From Pseudopelagicola sp. (lineage in GTDB: Bacteria; Pseudomonadota; Alphaproteobacteria; Rhodobacterales; Rhodobacteraceae): 64,000 bases of DNA. The notes below the pieces were generated by a model that ran no database searches, had not been told where the DNA came from, and was given only the letters and a program-made list of their open reading frames with translations. Position numbers and translations under genes: made by a program. The stretch is taken from assembly GCA_026195905.1 (NCBI GenBank), contig JAPHRE010000054.1:1-64000 (forward strand), written 5' to 3'. Positions 34,871-43,149 of the stretch are shown one piece after another (within the stretch, counting starts at the first letter, position 1; each line of letters opens with the position of its first letter).

Positions 34871-36466
34871 CTAAATGCCCTCGGCTTCTCTTGGGGCCGA
34901 GGGAAATTCTTGCCGCGCAATGGTCTGATAGTGCATCACACGTTCGGCATGATGCAGGCTACGATCAAGCCACCGCATCGCGTCGGTGTGGGTAAATACA
35001 TCCTTTAGGCTATAAATCCCTGCATGCTCCCCGAGCAACAAGCCGCGGCGGTGCTTGTCTTTGCGGTGCCGCACGAGAGCGTGCAGACGCGCAAGCCGCA
35101 ACGCCTCGCCTTCTATATCTTGGGCCGTTGCAAGCCGCCTAAACGCCGCGCCGACGGCAAGGGTTGGGCGTCGTATCAAATGGTTATCAAGAAGCTTTTG
35201 AATATGCGTGGTCTTCTGGGCTCTTTGCAGTAACCGCGCCATGTGATCCGTTTGGTGTAAAAGTGCCGAATAGGTTCGCTCTTCCTCTTCGCCAACGTGG
35301 TCGGGGTGGATGTGCGAAAGAAATTCTTCAAGATCGGACAGGGCGTTGTTCAACGGCGAAAGGGTCGCAATGCGACGATAGTCAGCAGGGTCTTTCAGCG
35401 CACTGCCGAGGGCTCCAAAGAGAATGCGCGCAATTTTTTCTGCGGCGGCCTGCGCGCTGATAAGGGCTGCATCTGGATCGTCAAGAAGCTTTTGGTCGAG
35501 CGTTATGATCTGGTCGGACTTCTTCTCTGGGACGAGGCGAGCCACCATTCTGGCGAAGGGCTGGGTTATTGGAAGAAAAACCGCCGTGCCGACAATATTG
35601 AACCCGGTATGGAAAACGAGAAGGGCCGTCATCGGGCCTTGGTGCTCGGCCAGAATAGCCAAGGCTGGTGCGCTGAGAAAAAGCAAAGGCAGCGCCAGAA
35701 CTGCGATGGCACAGTTGAAAATGAGGTTGGCGACAGCCGTCTGCCGCATTGGCCTTGACCCGCCAATGGATGCAATAATGGCGGTGAAGGTCGTGCCGAT
35801 ATTCATCCCGATCACAAGGGCAATCGCTTGCGTTAGGCTTATCATGTCGCCCTGTAGCATCACGAGTGCCAGTGCCATCGCAGCCACGGAGGCTTGCATC
35901 ACCACCGTGAGCACCAATCCGACTAAGACAAAGAGGGCGAAACCAAGTGCGCCTCGGGCCTGAAGGGCTTGCGGCGATATTGTATCGCCAAGGTGGGCGA
36001 GACCGGTTTGCATGAAATGAAGACCGATGACGAGGAGGCATAGGCCGGAAATGCCACGCCCCAGTCGGGTCCATGCGCCACGTCCAAGCAGACTTAGAAG
36101 GCTTGTCGGCAGAAGGAGAGAAAAGGCAACGCTGAGAAGGTTAAGCTTGAAGCCAATGAGCGACACAAGCCAACCGGTCGCTGTTGTGCCGATGTTGGCA
36201 CCGTAGATGATACCCAACGCTTCGCTCATACTAAGAAGGCCGGCACCGACGAACCCGACAGTCAAAACCGTCGTCGCGCTTGAGGACTGAATGATGATTG
36301 TGCCAATGGCACCTGTCATAACACCACGTAGAGGCGTTGTGGTGAAGCGGGCTAATATCTTACGAAGCCTTGAACCCGCCGCATCGCGCAGGGCGCTCGT
36401 CAAGATTTCCATCCCGACAAGGAACATGCCGAGGCCACCAATTGCGTAGAAGAATTCCTGCGTCAT
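34871..36466 (-). CDS. Na/Pi cotransporter family protein with PhoU-like domain
   Basis: A 531-residue protein. It has two repeats of the Na/Pi cotransporter core: 'TGAIGTIIIQSSSATTVLTVGFVGAGLLS' near residue 60 and 'VLTVVMQASVAAMALALVM' near 190 (the QSSS-type phosphate/sodium motif, reduced to QAS in the second repeat). The C-terminal ~180 residues look like a PhoU helical bundle. It exports or imports phosphate with sodium. The start MTQEFFYAIGGLG at 36466 is chosen; the in-frame extension reads through antisense tRNA sequence. Confidence 0.85.
   Translation of the reverse strand: MTQEFFYAIGGLGMFLVGMEILTSALRDAAGSRLRKILARFTTTPLRGVMTGAIGTIIIQSSSATTVLTVGFVGAGLLSMSEALGIIYGANIGTTATGWLVSLIGFKLNLLSVAFSLLLPTSLLSLLGRGAWTRLGRGISGLCLLVIGLHFMQTGLAHLGDTISPQALQARGALGFALFVLVGLVLTVVMQASVAAMALALVMLQGDMISLTQAIALVIGMNIGTTFTAIIASIGGSRPMRQTAVANLIFNCAIAVLALPLLFLSAPALAILAEHQGPMTALLVFHTGFNIVGTAVFLPITQPFARMVARLVPEKKSDQIITLDQKLLDDPDAALISAQAAAEKIARILFGALGSALKDPADYRRIATLSPLNNALSDLEEFLSHIHPDHVGEEEERTYSALLHQTDHMARLLQRAQKTTHIQKLLDNHLIRRPTLAVGAAFRRLATAQDIEGEALRLARLHALVRHRKDKHRRGLLLGEHAGIYSLKDVFTHTDAMRWLDRSLHHAERVMHYQTIARQEFPSAPREAEGI
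34878..34903. terminator. bidirectional hairpin between leuB and Na/Pi cotransporter
   Basis: CCCTCGGC (34878-34885) pairs with GCCGAGGG (34896-34903) over a 10-base loop. It follows the leuB stop by 17 bp and overlaps the last codons of the convergent gene, so it can serve both. There is no long T-run. Confidence 0.6.
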
Positions 36467-36551
36467 CGTTCCGACTTTTTTTCGAAGTTTGACGCAATCA
36501 GGGGGCCGCGACAAGGAGGCTTGAAAAACGAGCACCCCTTTCAAAAGGCGC

Positions 36552-36578
36552 TTGCAAAATAAATCCACGCCGTATAAT
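36552..36578 (+). promoter_or_regulatory. candidate promoter of tRNA-Pro
   Basis: TTGCAA (36552-36557) and a consensus -10 TATAAT (36573-36578) with a short 15-bp spacer lie 14 bp before the mature tRNA 5' end. Confidence 0.55.
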
Positions 36579-36592
36579 CCACGCGCCACGGT

Positions 36593-36669
36593 CGGAGTGT
36601 AGCTCAGCCTGGTAGAGCACTGTCTTCGGGAGGCAGGGGTCGGAGGTTCGAATCCTCTCACTCCGACCA
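36593..36669 (+). tRNA. tRNA-Pro (anticodon CGG)
   Basis: A 77-nt cloverleaf: acceptor CGGAGTG/CACTCCG, D arm GCTC/GAGC, anticodon stem CTGTC/GGCAG with loop TTCGGGA (anticodon CGG, reading CCG), T arm GGAGG-TTCGAAT-CCTCT, and encoded ACCA 3' end. Its 3' 46 bases serve as the left attachment site of the integrated element and are duplicated at 44611, so the tRNA stays functional. Confidence 0.96.
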
Positions 36670-36671
36670 AT
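36624..36671 (+). repeat. attL direct repeat (within tRNA-Pro)
   Basis: 48 bases from the anticodon loop to two bases past the CCA end, identical to 44611-44658. The first differing bases are T36623 versus C44610 on the left and A36672 versus T44659 on the right. Confidence 0.93.
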
Positions 36672-36701
36672 AAATTCAATAACTTACAAGACCTCCGCAA
36701 A

Positions 36702-36738
36702 TGTGCTTACTGTTAGGGTAAGCACATAGTAAGCACGG
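36702..36738. repeat. left arm-type sites of the integrase
   Basis: TGTGCTTAC/GTAAGCACA form a 9-bp perfect inverted repeat (36702-36710, 36718-36726). GTAAGCAC then repeats directly at 36718 and 36729 (11-bp period). The 22 bases 36717-36738 recur at 44451-44472 with three mismatches, as expected for arm sites bound by the integrase N-domain or by the excisionase. Confidence 0.7.
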
Positions 36739-36810
36739 CGTGGGTAAACTCAGGTCATTTTGGCGATTCCAGAGCCGTCTTTCATCACCCGGTGTCAGGT
36801 GCGGTCCCGT

Positions 36811-37302
36811 CTACCCTGCAAGCTCTTGCAGTCCGGGTAGGATGGCATCCATTTCAGCTCGGAACTCTGCCTGCCGACCGTTTCCGGGAAAGGATACGGT
36901 ATGGACTGAACTACCGCAACCTGATGCGGTCACGGCTTCTTCGACCGGCCCTCTGATCGCTTTCATGAAAGCGATCACCGCAAGTGGCTGATACTCTCTG
37001 ATGCGGCTCGCCAATGAAGCCACATTGCTTGTGTGCATTGCTGTCCGTTCAGATCGGGAAAGCCAATTCACTGGTTCAAGCACCAAGTCGTCCAAGTACA
37101 TACCTGCTGCCATGAACGCCCCAAGGAAGCTCGGCTTCGCACCGATGATAGGTGACAGAACGCGCTTAAATTCCCGATGGACCTGCCCGGTGCCTTTTTA
37201 GAAGAAATCGCCACCAGCCGGGGCGCTTTCCCCAACAAAGAGTACCTTCACTTCGGAAGGACGAAATCTTTCCCGCAATGGTTCAACGCCAGAATATCTC
37301 AT
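36811..37302 (-). pseudogene. uracil-DNA-glycosylase-like protein, broken by one stop
   Basis: Reading from ATG 37302 gives 'VKVLFVGESAPAGGDFF', then TAA at 37200-37198, then in the same frame about 128 further residues ('GTGQVHREFKRVLSP', 'GAFMAAGMYLDDLVLEPVN', 'AVIAFMKAIRGPVEEAV', 'HTVSFPGNGRQAEFRAEM'). 'GESAPAGG-FFY' followed by 'YLDDL..EPVN' is a uracil-DNA-glycosylase-like pattern, with the stop sitting where Tyr is expected. One base change restores ~163 residues. It follows the nucleosidase gene on the same strand. An annotation of only the 100-residue tail (36811-37113) would hide this. Confidence 0.68.
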
Positions 37303-37357
37303 GACCCAATCTGGCTCCTACGCCCAATAGAGTAAGAGATAGATATATAGGTAGATA

Positions 37358-37427
37358 GCTTGTTTTCCTCGGAGCCGCCTTCGCGCCCCTCACACGCGCG
37401 GCGGAGGCGGCTTCGAGGGAAACAAGC
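37358..37427. repeat. long inverted repeat
   Basis: Bases 37358-37379 pair with 37406-37427 over 22 positions with two mismatches (GCTTGTTT at the outer ends, GCCGCC/GGCGGC at the loop side). The 26-base loop is itself GC-rich. It lies 80 bp behind the nucleosidase stop, so it may end the defence-type operon or separate it from the broken glycosylase gene. Confidence 0.75.
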
Positions 37428-37506
37428 GGGTTTTCCTTGGTGAGCAAGAGCTAATTCGTGCATCCACCAGTTTGTTATAGCCGATGCCGAAACGGCCCTT
37501 CGAGAC

Positions 37507-38496
37507 TTAGAATCCGCTATCGTATCCCGATTTCAAAAAACCAGTCAGGAAGGCTGCGGCATGATCTGCCGCAAGTTCACGAAACACGTCATCCGTCTTC
37601 TTGTTACAAAGATCCGATATTCCTCGGACTGCGAAAACCTCGGTTGCAGCATCATCCTTGAAATGCTCACGCGCTCTTCGAACCGCTAAAGACATGCCGC
37701 CCGTTTCCATCTCCACAGCAAAATAGTCTTTGTCGTCTTTCTTTACGCCTTCTCGTATGGATTTCTTATTGAGCACAAAATCCCAAGACATGACTTTGCC
37801 AAGTCGAACAATCGGTTTGACCCGATCATAGTACTCATCGACTCGAAAGTCGGCGATATCATCTCTAAGATCCTCATCTGCAGCTGCGGCCTTCAACCAT
37901 TTGTCGCAAGATGATCTAAACCCGGACTCCTTGGTTGTCGGAAATAGGCCAACTGCTGGAGCGTCGCTATCGTCTAGTCCATTATTCGTCCTAATAAAGC
38001 TAGAGATAAGATTCTGAAGCCGGCCATTCACCGGGTGATCTTCAAGCGACTTCTTCCTCATCTCTTCAGAAATACTATCGCCTGATATCTTGTCGAACCC
38101 ACGCCAGTGAACGCTACTCGACACAATGACGTTCCCAAGCTGTGCTTTTTCCATATCCAGAGAGCCGCCGATACCGCAAAAAACAACCAAGCGGGGCCTA
38201 TGCTGGGTGTGCAAAAGGTGCGACAATTCAATGCCTGCGAATCCGTTGCCCGCTCTGCCAAGGCATCTGGTGAGAACTATGAGATCAGGTTGATCTGCCG
38301 TAACCGGCAGCTTCCAGCGGTGTAGGTCCTTCAACCTTTCCGCTGGCGTCTGTTCCACGCGTTTTGCACCAACACGAGCTAGGTGGCTGTCAAGGGCATG
38401 GGCTTCGAGCTCTTCAATGGTCGTGAAAATCAGAACATCGCAGTCTTCAATGTCATACTCATCGCCTGCGGCGATGTTCCGCTTAACTGCTGCCAT
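37507..38496 (-). CDS. nucleoside phosphorylase/nucleosidase-type protein
   Basis: A 329-residue protein of the PNP/UDP/MTA-SAH nucleosidase superfamily. 'VVFCGIGGSLDMEKAQLGNVIVSSSV' (~residue 115) is the phosphate/ribose loop, 'YFAVEMETGGMSLAV' (~265) is the ribose-contacting Met-Glu motif, and 'FAVRGISDLCNKKTDD' (~298) contains the base-binding Asp. Such enzymes occur as effectors of bacterial immunity (fused to or next to sensors), where some cleave ATP or other adenine nucleotides. A housekeeping MTA nucleosidase would be shorter (~230). GGAGAG precedes the ATG; the small gene lies 18 bp upstream. Confidence 0.8.
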   Translation of the reverse strand: MAAVKRNIAAGDEYDIEDCDVLIFTTIEELEAHALDSHLARVGAKRVEQTPAERLKDLHRWKLPVTADQPDLIVLTRCLGRAGNGFAGIELSHLLHTQHRPRLVVFCGIGGSLDMEKAQLGNVIVSSSVHWRGFDKISGDSISEEMRKKSLEDHPVNGRLQNLISSFIRTNNGLDDSDAPAVGLFPTTKESGFRSSCDKWLKAAAADEDLRDDIADFRVDEYYDRVKPIVRLGKVMSWDFVLNKKSIREGVKKDDKDYFAVEMETGGMSLAVRRAREHFKDDAATEVFAVRGISDLCNKKTDDVFRELAADHAAAFLTGFLKSGYDSGF

Positions 38497-38514
38497 TGTG
38501 TGCTCTCCGCCTCT

Positions 38515-38916
38515 TTACCGATAGAGACTATCACGTTCGAAAAAGACTTCGTCAAGGTTTTGTGACGAGGGGAAACGAACGAACAAAATGCGGTAGCGGT
38601 ACGCCAAACTATCAAACCGCCCTTCTTCAATGAGACGAGAAAGGCGTATGGCCATATCAGCACCGCCAATATCGTACGTGCATTCAATGCACCCAGCTTC
38701 AATCGATGCCAGTTTGGAAAAAATACGCAACTCTCTGTAGAGGCTTCCCTGAAACGAAAGCATCCTATTTGTTGCGGCGGGACCAATATGACCGAAGAAG
38801 CCAACGATCAAGTCGGCTGAATCGCTGCTCTCACCTGAAACAAAGGATGGGGATAGCCTTCTCGCATGGGAAAAGGCTGCTTTTGCCGCGTCAGTGTTCA
38901 TGCTCTGTCTGCCCAT
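38515..38916 (-). CDS. small protein of unknown function, nucleosidase partner
   Basis: A 133-residue soluble protein (118-128 residues from either in-frame ATG). I do not recognise it. Visible features are a Ser/Asp-rich early part, 'HIGPAATNRML' and a mixed alpha/beta second half with two Cys ('EAGCIECTYDIGG'). It lies 18 bp upstream of the nucleosidase gene on the same strand, so the two are co-transcribed. It could be an inhibitor, sensor or adaptor of the nucleosidase; this is inference from layout. Confidence 0.6.
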   Translation of the reverse strand: MGRQSMNTDAAKAAFSHARRLSPSFVSGESSDSADLIVGFFGHIGPAATNRMLSFQGSLYRELRIFSKLASIEAGCIECTYDIGGADMAIRLSRLIEEGRFDSLAYRYRILFVRFPSSQNLDEVFFERDSLYR

Positions 38917-39104
38917 TTCAGTGGTCTAGCACCACATTTTGTGCTACGGTAGCATGAACCACCTAAATGTGAAAAAGCTTTTTTCATGGTGAGTCTCCCA
39001 GCATAGTGAATGCTTCCGCCTGCGGCAAGTCGAGGACCCAAAGACCCGTCCCGACACGCACAAGTACGCTAAAATACGATATGGAGTGCGTTTGATCGAA
39101 CATG

Positions 39105-41048
39105 CTAAGCCGTCCTCAGCAAGCCCAGCTTCCTGAAAAACACCTCGTTCCGCAGTTCGGCGTCTCGAAGCATTTTCTTGTATGAGATTACGTGGATTGC
39201 TGCCTTGTGGTTTGGTGCAAACCCAAAATAGCCTTCTCCGTCGGGAGTTTCATGTGCTGCGAGCGATCGGGAGAGAATCTTGCGGGTCCCTTCGGTGAGA
39301 TCACAGACCACATAGCATTCAAACGGCGTGTCCTTGCGTATCTCGGATACAACATCGCCATTGATGTCCCTTACGGTCTTGGATGTAAGCTTCTCAATGT
39401 ATTCGAGAACCTGATCAACGGGATCTTTGCTCGGCCTTTCGTCACCGGGCCTTTTAAATTCTACAAGAACAACCGGATCATTGGTGCCCTCGCGCCGAAA
39501 CCCAAGTGGATTAAAAAACACTAGGTCGGGTTCCTTTTGCGAATCCGAGTCCTTTGCGAGAACTCGCACCTGCTTGTCTGAGGCAAAGAACTGGTAGTAG
39601 GCCAGCAAGTCATCCACGATCCAAAGATTGTGCCGTGAATAGTCTTCGTCTGTCAGCATCTCACCCATCGGACAGATCAGGTCATGAATCGCCTTTTCGT
39701 AGTGGTAAGCATCTTCGCCGTCATTCCTATAGCGTAGAAAACTGCGGGCAAGCCTCAGAACCTGTCGGCGTTTTACGACCAGTTCCGCCAAGCGGTGCTT
39801 GGCCTGATCTGACACTCTTTCAAGCACCTTTTCCGCCTCGGATTTGGCCTCGTCGTCTAGGCTTTCTATTTCGTCATATTCTCTGATCTTGCGGGATATC
39901 TTACGTTCGTCGCGATAGAGTAATGTAAACAGATTCTCACCGATTTGTTCTTCATCCATTCCGGGGGAGAGTCGCGACACATAGCTGTCGATGTTCTTGA
40001 CCTGTGCGACGAGCTGGGGGTGTTCCACAAGGAGGGATTGAACTGTAACTTTCTGCTGTGACTGAAGTTTTCCGATGTGATCCGACAGAAATTCTGCCGC
40101 ACTTTCTAGAAGGGCTGAGTGCATCGCATCTGACTGGCCCGATGTAAGGCGGAAACTCAGGCGTTCCTGATCCACCCGTTCATTTAAGAAATCGCCGGAA
40201 ACAAGTCCCACATAAGCCTTTCGTCCCTCAAGCTCCCGGAGTGCGTATTTTCGCTCTATAGACACTGGGTCGCCCACCAAGCGATGGTGCGCGGTAAGCA
40301 GGATCGAGTTCTTCAACTCAGTTGAGATCGTTGAATCAACATACATATGGGACATGGTCAGCTCACTTGTCTTTCCCTCGACTTCAAAGCTGACAGTTAC
40401 AGTGGTAGCCGGTTCGATTTTTCCTTTGATGAACTCAGATAGGTCGCTTCTGTCTCCATTGTACTCAACCCAGATAGAGGGCATTGATCCGGCCATGAAA
40501 TAGGAGAAGAAGTGTAAAGCCAGATCGCGCAAAAAGGAGATTCTTCGAACCTTTTCATTTTCGCTCGTCCGAACGTTGTGCAGTGTTACCGTTGATCCAT
40601 GATCAAGTTGAAATTCCGGATCAGATTTGATGTTCTGAATGCTGTCTTCATCCTGCGGAACAAAATCAAAATGAATTGACCTTTTCTCACCAGCATCTTG
40701 GTAGGAGCTGCTGACGCTGATACTTCGAAATACTTTAACCCAAATAAGCCGCCCAACACCCTTTCCGCCAATTGCTTCCTTGAACCGGCTGTCGCTCGTG
40801 TCGAACGCCTCAAGATTCCCGGGTGTGAAGCCTGTGCCGTTGTCCGTAATCGATATCTTCTCGATGAGGTTTTCGCCGTCCGTGTCAACTTTGACCGTTA
40901 TTTCACCTCGTGATGCCGCGTTTTCCCCAAATTTGGCCTCGATTGCGTGCACTGAATTGCTAACTGCCTCGTAGACTGAATAGAGGATGGCAAGCTTGCC
41001 GTCAGGCAGACCCATGTTGCTGATGCGTCCAAGGACATCAAATTTCAT
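39105..41048 (-). CDS. GHKL ATPase fused to PD-(D/E)xK-like nuclease
   Basis: A 647-residue protein. The N-terminal GHKL (Hsp90/MutL/MORC-type) ATPase shows 'YEAVSNSVHAIEAKF' (Mg-binding Asn), 'ITDNGTGF' (ATP-binding Asp) and 'GGKGVGRL' (lid Gly). The middle (residues ~350-480) is helical and charged, probably coiled coil. The C-terminal part has 'EPDLVFFNPLG' and 'VLVEFKRPGD' (about residues 505-532), the D...E-x-K core of restriction-type nucleases. AGGGAAG precedes the ATG. It should clamp DNA or a partner on ATP binding and cut nucleic acid. First gene of the element's three-gene cargo operon. Confidence 0.75.
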   Translation of the reverse strand: MKFDVLGRISNMGLPDGKLAILYSVYEAVSNSVHAIEAKFGENAASRGEITVKVDTDGENLIEKISITDNGTGFTPGNLEAFDTSDSRFKEAIGGKGVGRLIWVKVFRSISVSSSYQDAGEKRSIHFDFVPQDEDSIQNIKSDPEFQLDHGSTVTLHNVRTSENEKVRRISFLRDLALHFFSYFMAGSMPSIWVEYNGDRSDLSEFIKGKIEPATTVTVSFEVEGKTSELTMSHMYVDSTISTELKNSILLTAHHRLVGDPVSIERKYALRELEGRKAYVGLVSGDFLNERVDQERLSFRLTSGQSDAMHSALLESAAEFLSDHIGKLQSQQKVTVQSLLVEHPQLVAQVKNIDSYVSRLSPGMDEEQIGENLFTLLYRDERKISRKIREYDEIESLDDEAKSEAEKVLERVSDQAKHRLAELVVKRRQVLRLARSFLRYRNDGEDAYHYEKAIHDLICPMGEMLTDEDYSRHNLWIVDDLLAYYQFFASDKQVRVLAKDSDSQKEPDLVFFNPLGFRREGTNDPVVLVEFKRPGDERPSKDPVDQVLEYIEKLTSKTVRDINGDVVSEIRKDTPFECYVVCDLTEGTRKILSRSLAAHETPDGEGYFGFAPNHKAAIHVISYKKMLRDAELRNEVFFRKLGLLRTA

Positions 41049-41735
41049 CGGCTTCCCTCAACAACGGTACCTTGGTTTCTGTGCTCAAATGGTCCGAAAC
41101 CACTCTCGGCACAGTTGCAGATCATTCCGTTGCAGACCAGATCAAAGTGTGTGAGTCCGAGACGGGTCTTTCAACCTATCCCGGACTAGACCGGTATCTC
41201 CCAACCGGAAGGGGGTATGTTCCTGGGTTCTGAAATCTTTCTCGAATGCATCATCTTTATCCTTCCAAAGATATAGAACGGTGCAATTCTGATTGTCCTG
41301 TTTCCTATAACCATGATGCGTATGCATAGTGTGAAGGGGGTGCGCCGGTGACGCTTCGTTGGTCCTTGGCTGAATGCTCTCGGCCCCGACATGTGAACAC
41401 AAACAGTTGCAGAAGGGCGGTCTTGTTGCCCGACGATCTTCTATACACCCGCTCAGACTCGATCACATAAATTTGGAAGGACGATTCATTGGTGGGTGGC
41501 AGAGGTTTCTTTGGTGGTTCAGGGTTTCTCGATTTGGTTCGCTGGTGTTTCCCTCGATTTTGAAAACAAATGGGACATGCGCGAATAGGACGGCACCGGC
41601 ATGTTTCGGAGCCAGTTTCCCAAGCCGGACTTCATCCTCATAAGGACAGAGTCAATGGAGCTGGTGGACAGTTCCCCAGTGTTTCTCAGTTTCTCTGGGG
41701 TAACACAGGGGAACCGGGCCGTGACGGGCCTTTTG
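41049..41735. other. 687-bp gap inside the element, no gene seen
   Basis: This gap separates the recombination genes from the cargo operon. Several short overlapping frames exist on both strands, but none shows a ribosome site or protein-like composition. The promoter of the ATPase-nuclease gene must lie near 41,050-41,200 on the minus strand. An inverted repeat sits at the other end (41671-41714). Confidence 0.55.
41671..41714. repeat. inverted repeat downstream of arm-domain gene
   Basis: GTTCCCCAGTGTT (41671-41683) and AACACAGGGGAAC (41702-41714) pair at 12 of 13 positions around an 18-base loop, 22 bp behind the stop of the minus-strand gene at 41736. It may be a terminator or an operator. 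Confidence 0.6.
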
Positions 41736-42320
41736 TCATTTCGCCTGTTTCAAAAGCTGACCGCTTTTGTGCATCGGTCGGGGGTCGTTCCCTGCCAATG
41801 CTTCGATCCGAACCTCACGGGCCAATCGTTTCGCTAAATCCAGAGGCAGGTTGCCGGGCTTGCCTAAGGTGATTTTACCCTGAACCCTGCGCCCTTTAAT
41901 CCTGAACATGACGATGTAGCTCCGTATGCCCGATGGTCGAATACGCAGCCCAAAACCGGGCGGGTTTTCTGACCATATCGTATATTCAATACTGCGAGGC
42001 GGGGCTGTGGCCACGGTTTCTTCGGTCAGGTCGGGGCGGATGACAACGGCCAGCTTTTGGACCTCGGTGTTCATCGTGGGCACGACGAACAACTCTTCGG
42101 GGTCGATGTCGGCCAAATACTCGTCTGACAGATCGACCTTTTCTTTGAAATACCGGGGCAGCTTGTCCCTAAATGCCCGCTTTGCGAATTCATGACCGTA
42201 TCCCTGATGCCGCAAAGCCCAGTAGGCATCATTGCGGACGCGTGGGTCTTCCGGGCCGATTGGTTCGCGTTGCAGCCGTTGCAGGAATTGCTTGTCGTCT
42301 GGGTTGTTGCGGGGCCTCAT
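41736..42320 (-). CDS. stand-alone integrase arm-type DNA-binding protein
   Basis: A 194-residue protein. Its C-terminal ~90 residues ('EYTIWSENPPGFGLRIRPSG', 'VMFRIKGRRVQGKITLGKPGNL', 'AKRLAREVRIEALAGNDP') parallel the N-terminal arm-binding domain of the integrase encoded nearby ('FVWCGKQPGFGVRVWPNG'). There is no catalytic domain. The ATG at 42320 is preferred to a TTG 15 bases earlier. It might modulate integration or excision by competing for the arm sites, or be a decayed second integrase; the full upstream ~90 residues of unrelated sequence argue against simple decay. Confidence 0.65.
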   Translation of the reverse strand: MRPRNNPDDKQFLQRLQREPIGPEDPRVRNDAYWALRHQGYGHEFAKRAFRDKLPRYFKEKVDLSDEYLADIDPEELFVVPTMNTEVQKLAVVIRPDLTEETVATAPPRSIEYTIWSENPPGFGLRIRPSGIRSYIVMFRIKGRRVQGKITLGKPGNLPLDLAKRLAREVRIEALAGNDPRPMHKSGQLLKQAK

Positions 42321-42347
42321 GGCGAAACCCCGCAAGCGTGGTGTGCC

Positions 42348-42557
42348 CTATCGGGCGATGTCGGCTTTGTTCGCTCCGAAGTATTCCGCGAGCTGCGGAA
42401 TGGTCGCCGTGGTGTAGACGGACGGACCACAGGAGAGATAGAGGATTGCTCCATCGCCACCGTTGGCACGACCTCCGGCAACTTGGCTGCGCCGCACAAG
42501 TGCACCGCCGCCGCTTTTGGCCGGAATGAGGATGAAGTTGTCATTTTGATCTTCCAT
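42348..42557 (-). CDS. small element-encoded protein
   Basis: A 69-residue protein starting MEDQNDNFILIP, with AAAGGG 9 bases before the ATG. 'TATIPQLAEYFGANKADIA' at its C-terminus resembles a helix-turn-helix segment, so a small regulator is possible. It lies 27 bp upstream of the arm-domain gene and 129 bp downstream of the excisionase-like gene, all on one strand. I do not recognise a family. Confidence 0.5.
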   Translation of the reverse strand: MEDQNDNFILIPAKSGGGALVRRSQVAGGRANGGDGAILYLSCGPSVYTTATIPQLAEYFGANKADIAR

Positions 42558-42686
42558 GACGAGACCCTTTCTGTTGGTTGGCGTCATGGTGAAGACCGGG
42601 TGGCCTTCACCTATCAATACAAACCAGACCCCCAGAAGGTGTCAACTAATGAGTTGCGTAAGTCGTTGATAAGGCTGTTTTTTGCC

Positions 42687-43016
42687 TTACCCCGGATTGC
42701 CAGCAAGCATCTCAAAGATATCTAAGTCTCGACTGCCTGTTTCAGCCTTAGGTTTTCTCAGAGCATGTTTGCGCCTTGTCATGATGACATTCGCGCAAAT
42801 GGGTGTTTCGGACGTTGTCCGACGCTTTTGGGTGCGACCCTCAACCCATTGGTCAAGGTCTTCCTGAGTATAGTAAACTCGGCTTCCAAGCTTAATATGG
42901 CATGCTCCTCCACCCGTGTGACGAAGCTTGGCCATGTAGGCCATACTGTATGTGATGTTGTATGCCCGATTGAGATACTGGCGGGCCTCCATCGGCGTAA
43001 GATAGTCCTGTGCCAT
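42687..43016 (-). CDS. excisionase-like helix-turn-helix protein
   Basis: A 109-residue protein. Residues 1-~58 ('YLTPMEARQYLNRAYNITYS', 'GGACHIKLGSRVYYTQEDLDQWV') form an AlpA/MerR-type helix-turn-helix as in excisionases. The tail is basic. ATG 43016 is chosen because AAAGGAG lies 8 bases upstream. Together with the integrase it should set the direction of recombination and may repress element genes. Confidence 0.75.
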   Translation of the reverse strand: MAQDYLTPMEARQYLNRAYNITYSMAYMAKLRHTGGGACHIKLGSRVYYTQEDLDQWVEGRTQKRRTTSETPICANVIMTRRKHALRKPKAETGSRDLDIFEMLAGNPG

Positions 43017-43149
43017 CAGTGCACTCCTTTGTTGCTTTCGAGTGCGACGCTCCTTGTCGCCCATATTAATACAGTGGGCGGCTCGAAATCTGCGGCGATC
43101 AGGAGTAACGATTTGTTACATGCGGGGATTGTCAGGTAATTCCAAAGTG

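Noticed and set aside
36467-36700. In-frame N-terminal extension of the Na/Pi cotransporter with a GFEPPTPASRRQ-like peptide
   Set aside because: This peptide is the antisense translation of tRNA-Pro, a well-known annotation artefact; the real start is ATG 36466.
41142-41402. 86-codon frame in the gap of the integrative element
   Set aside because: No ribosome site, a competing frame of equal quality, and His/Thr-rich composition without recognisable structure.
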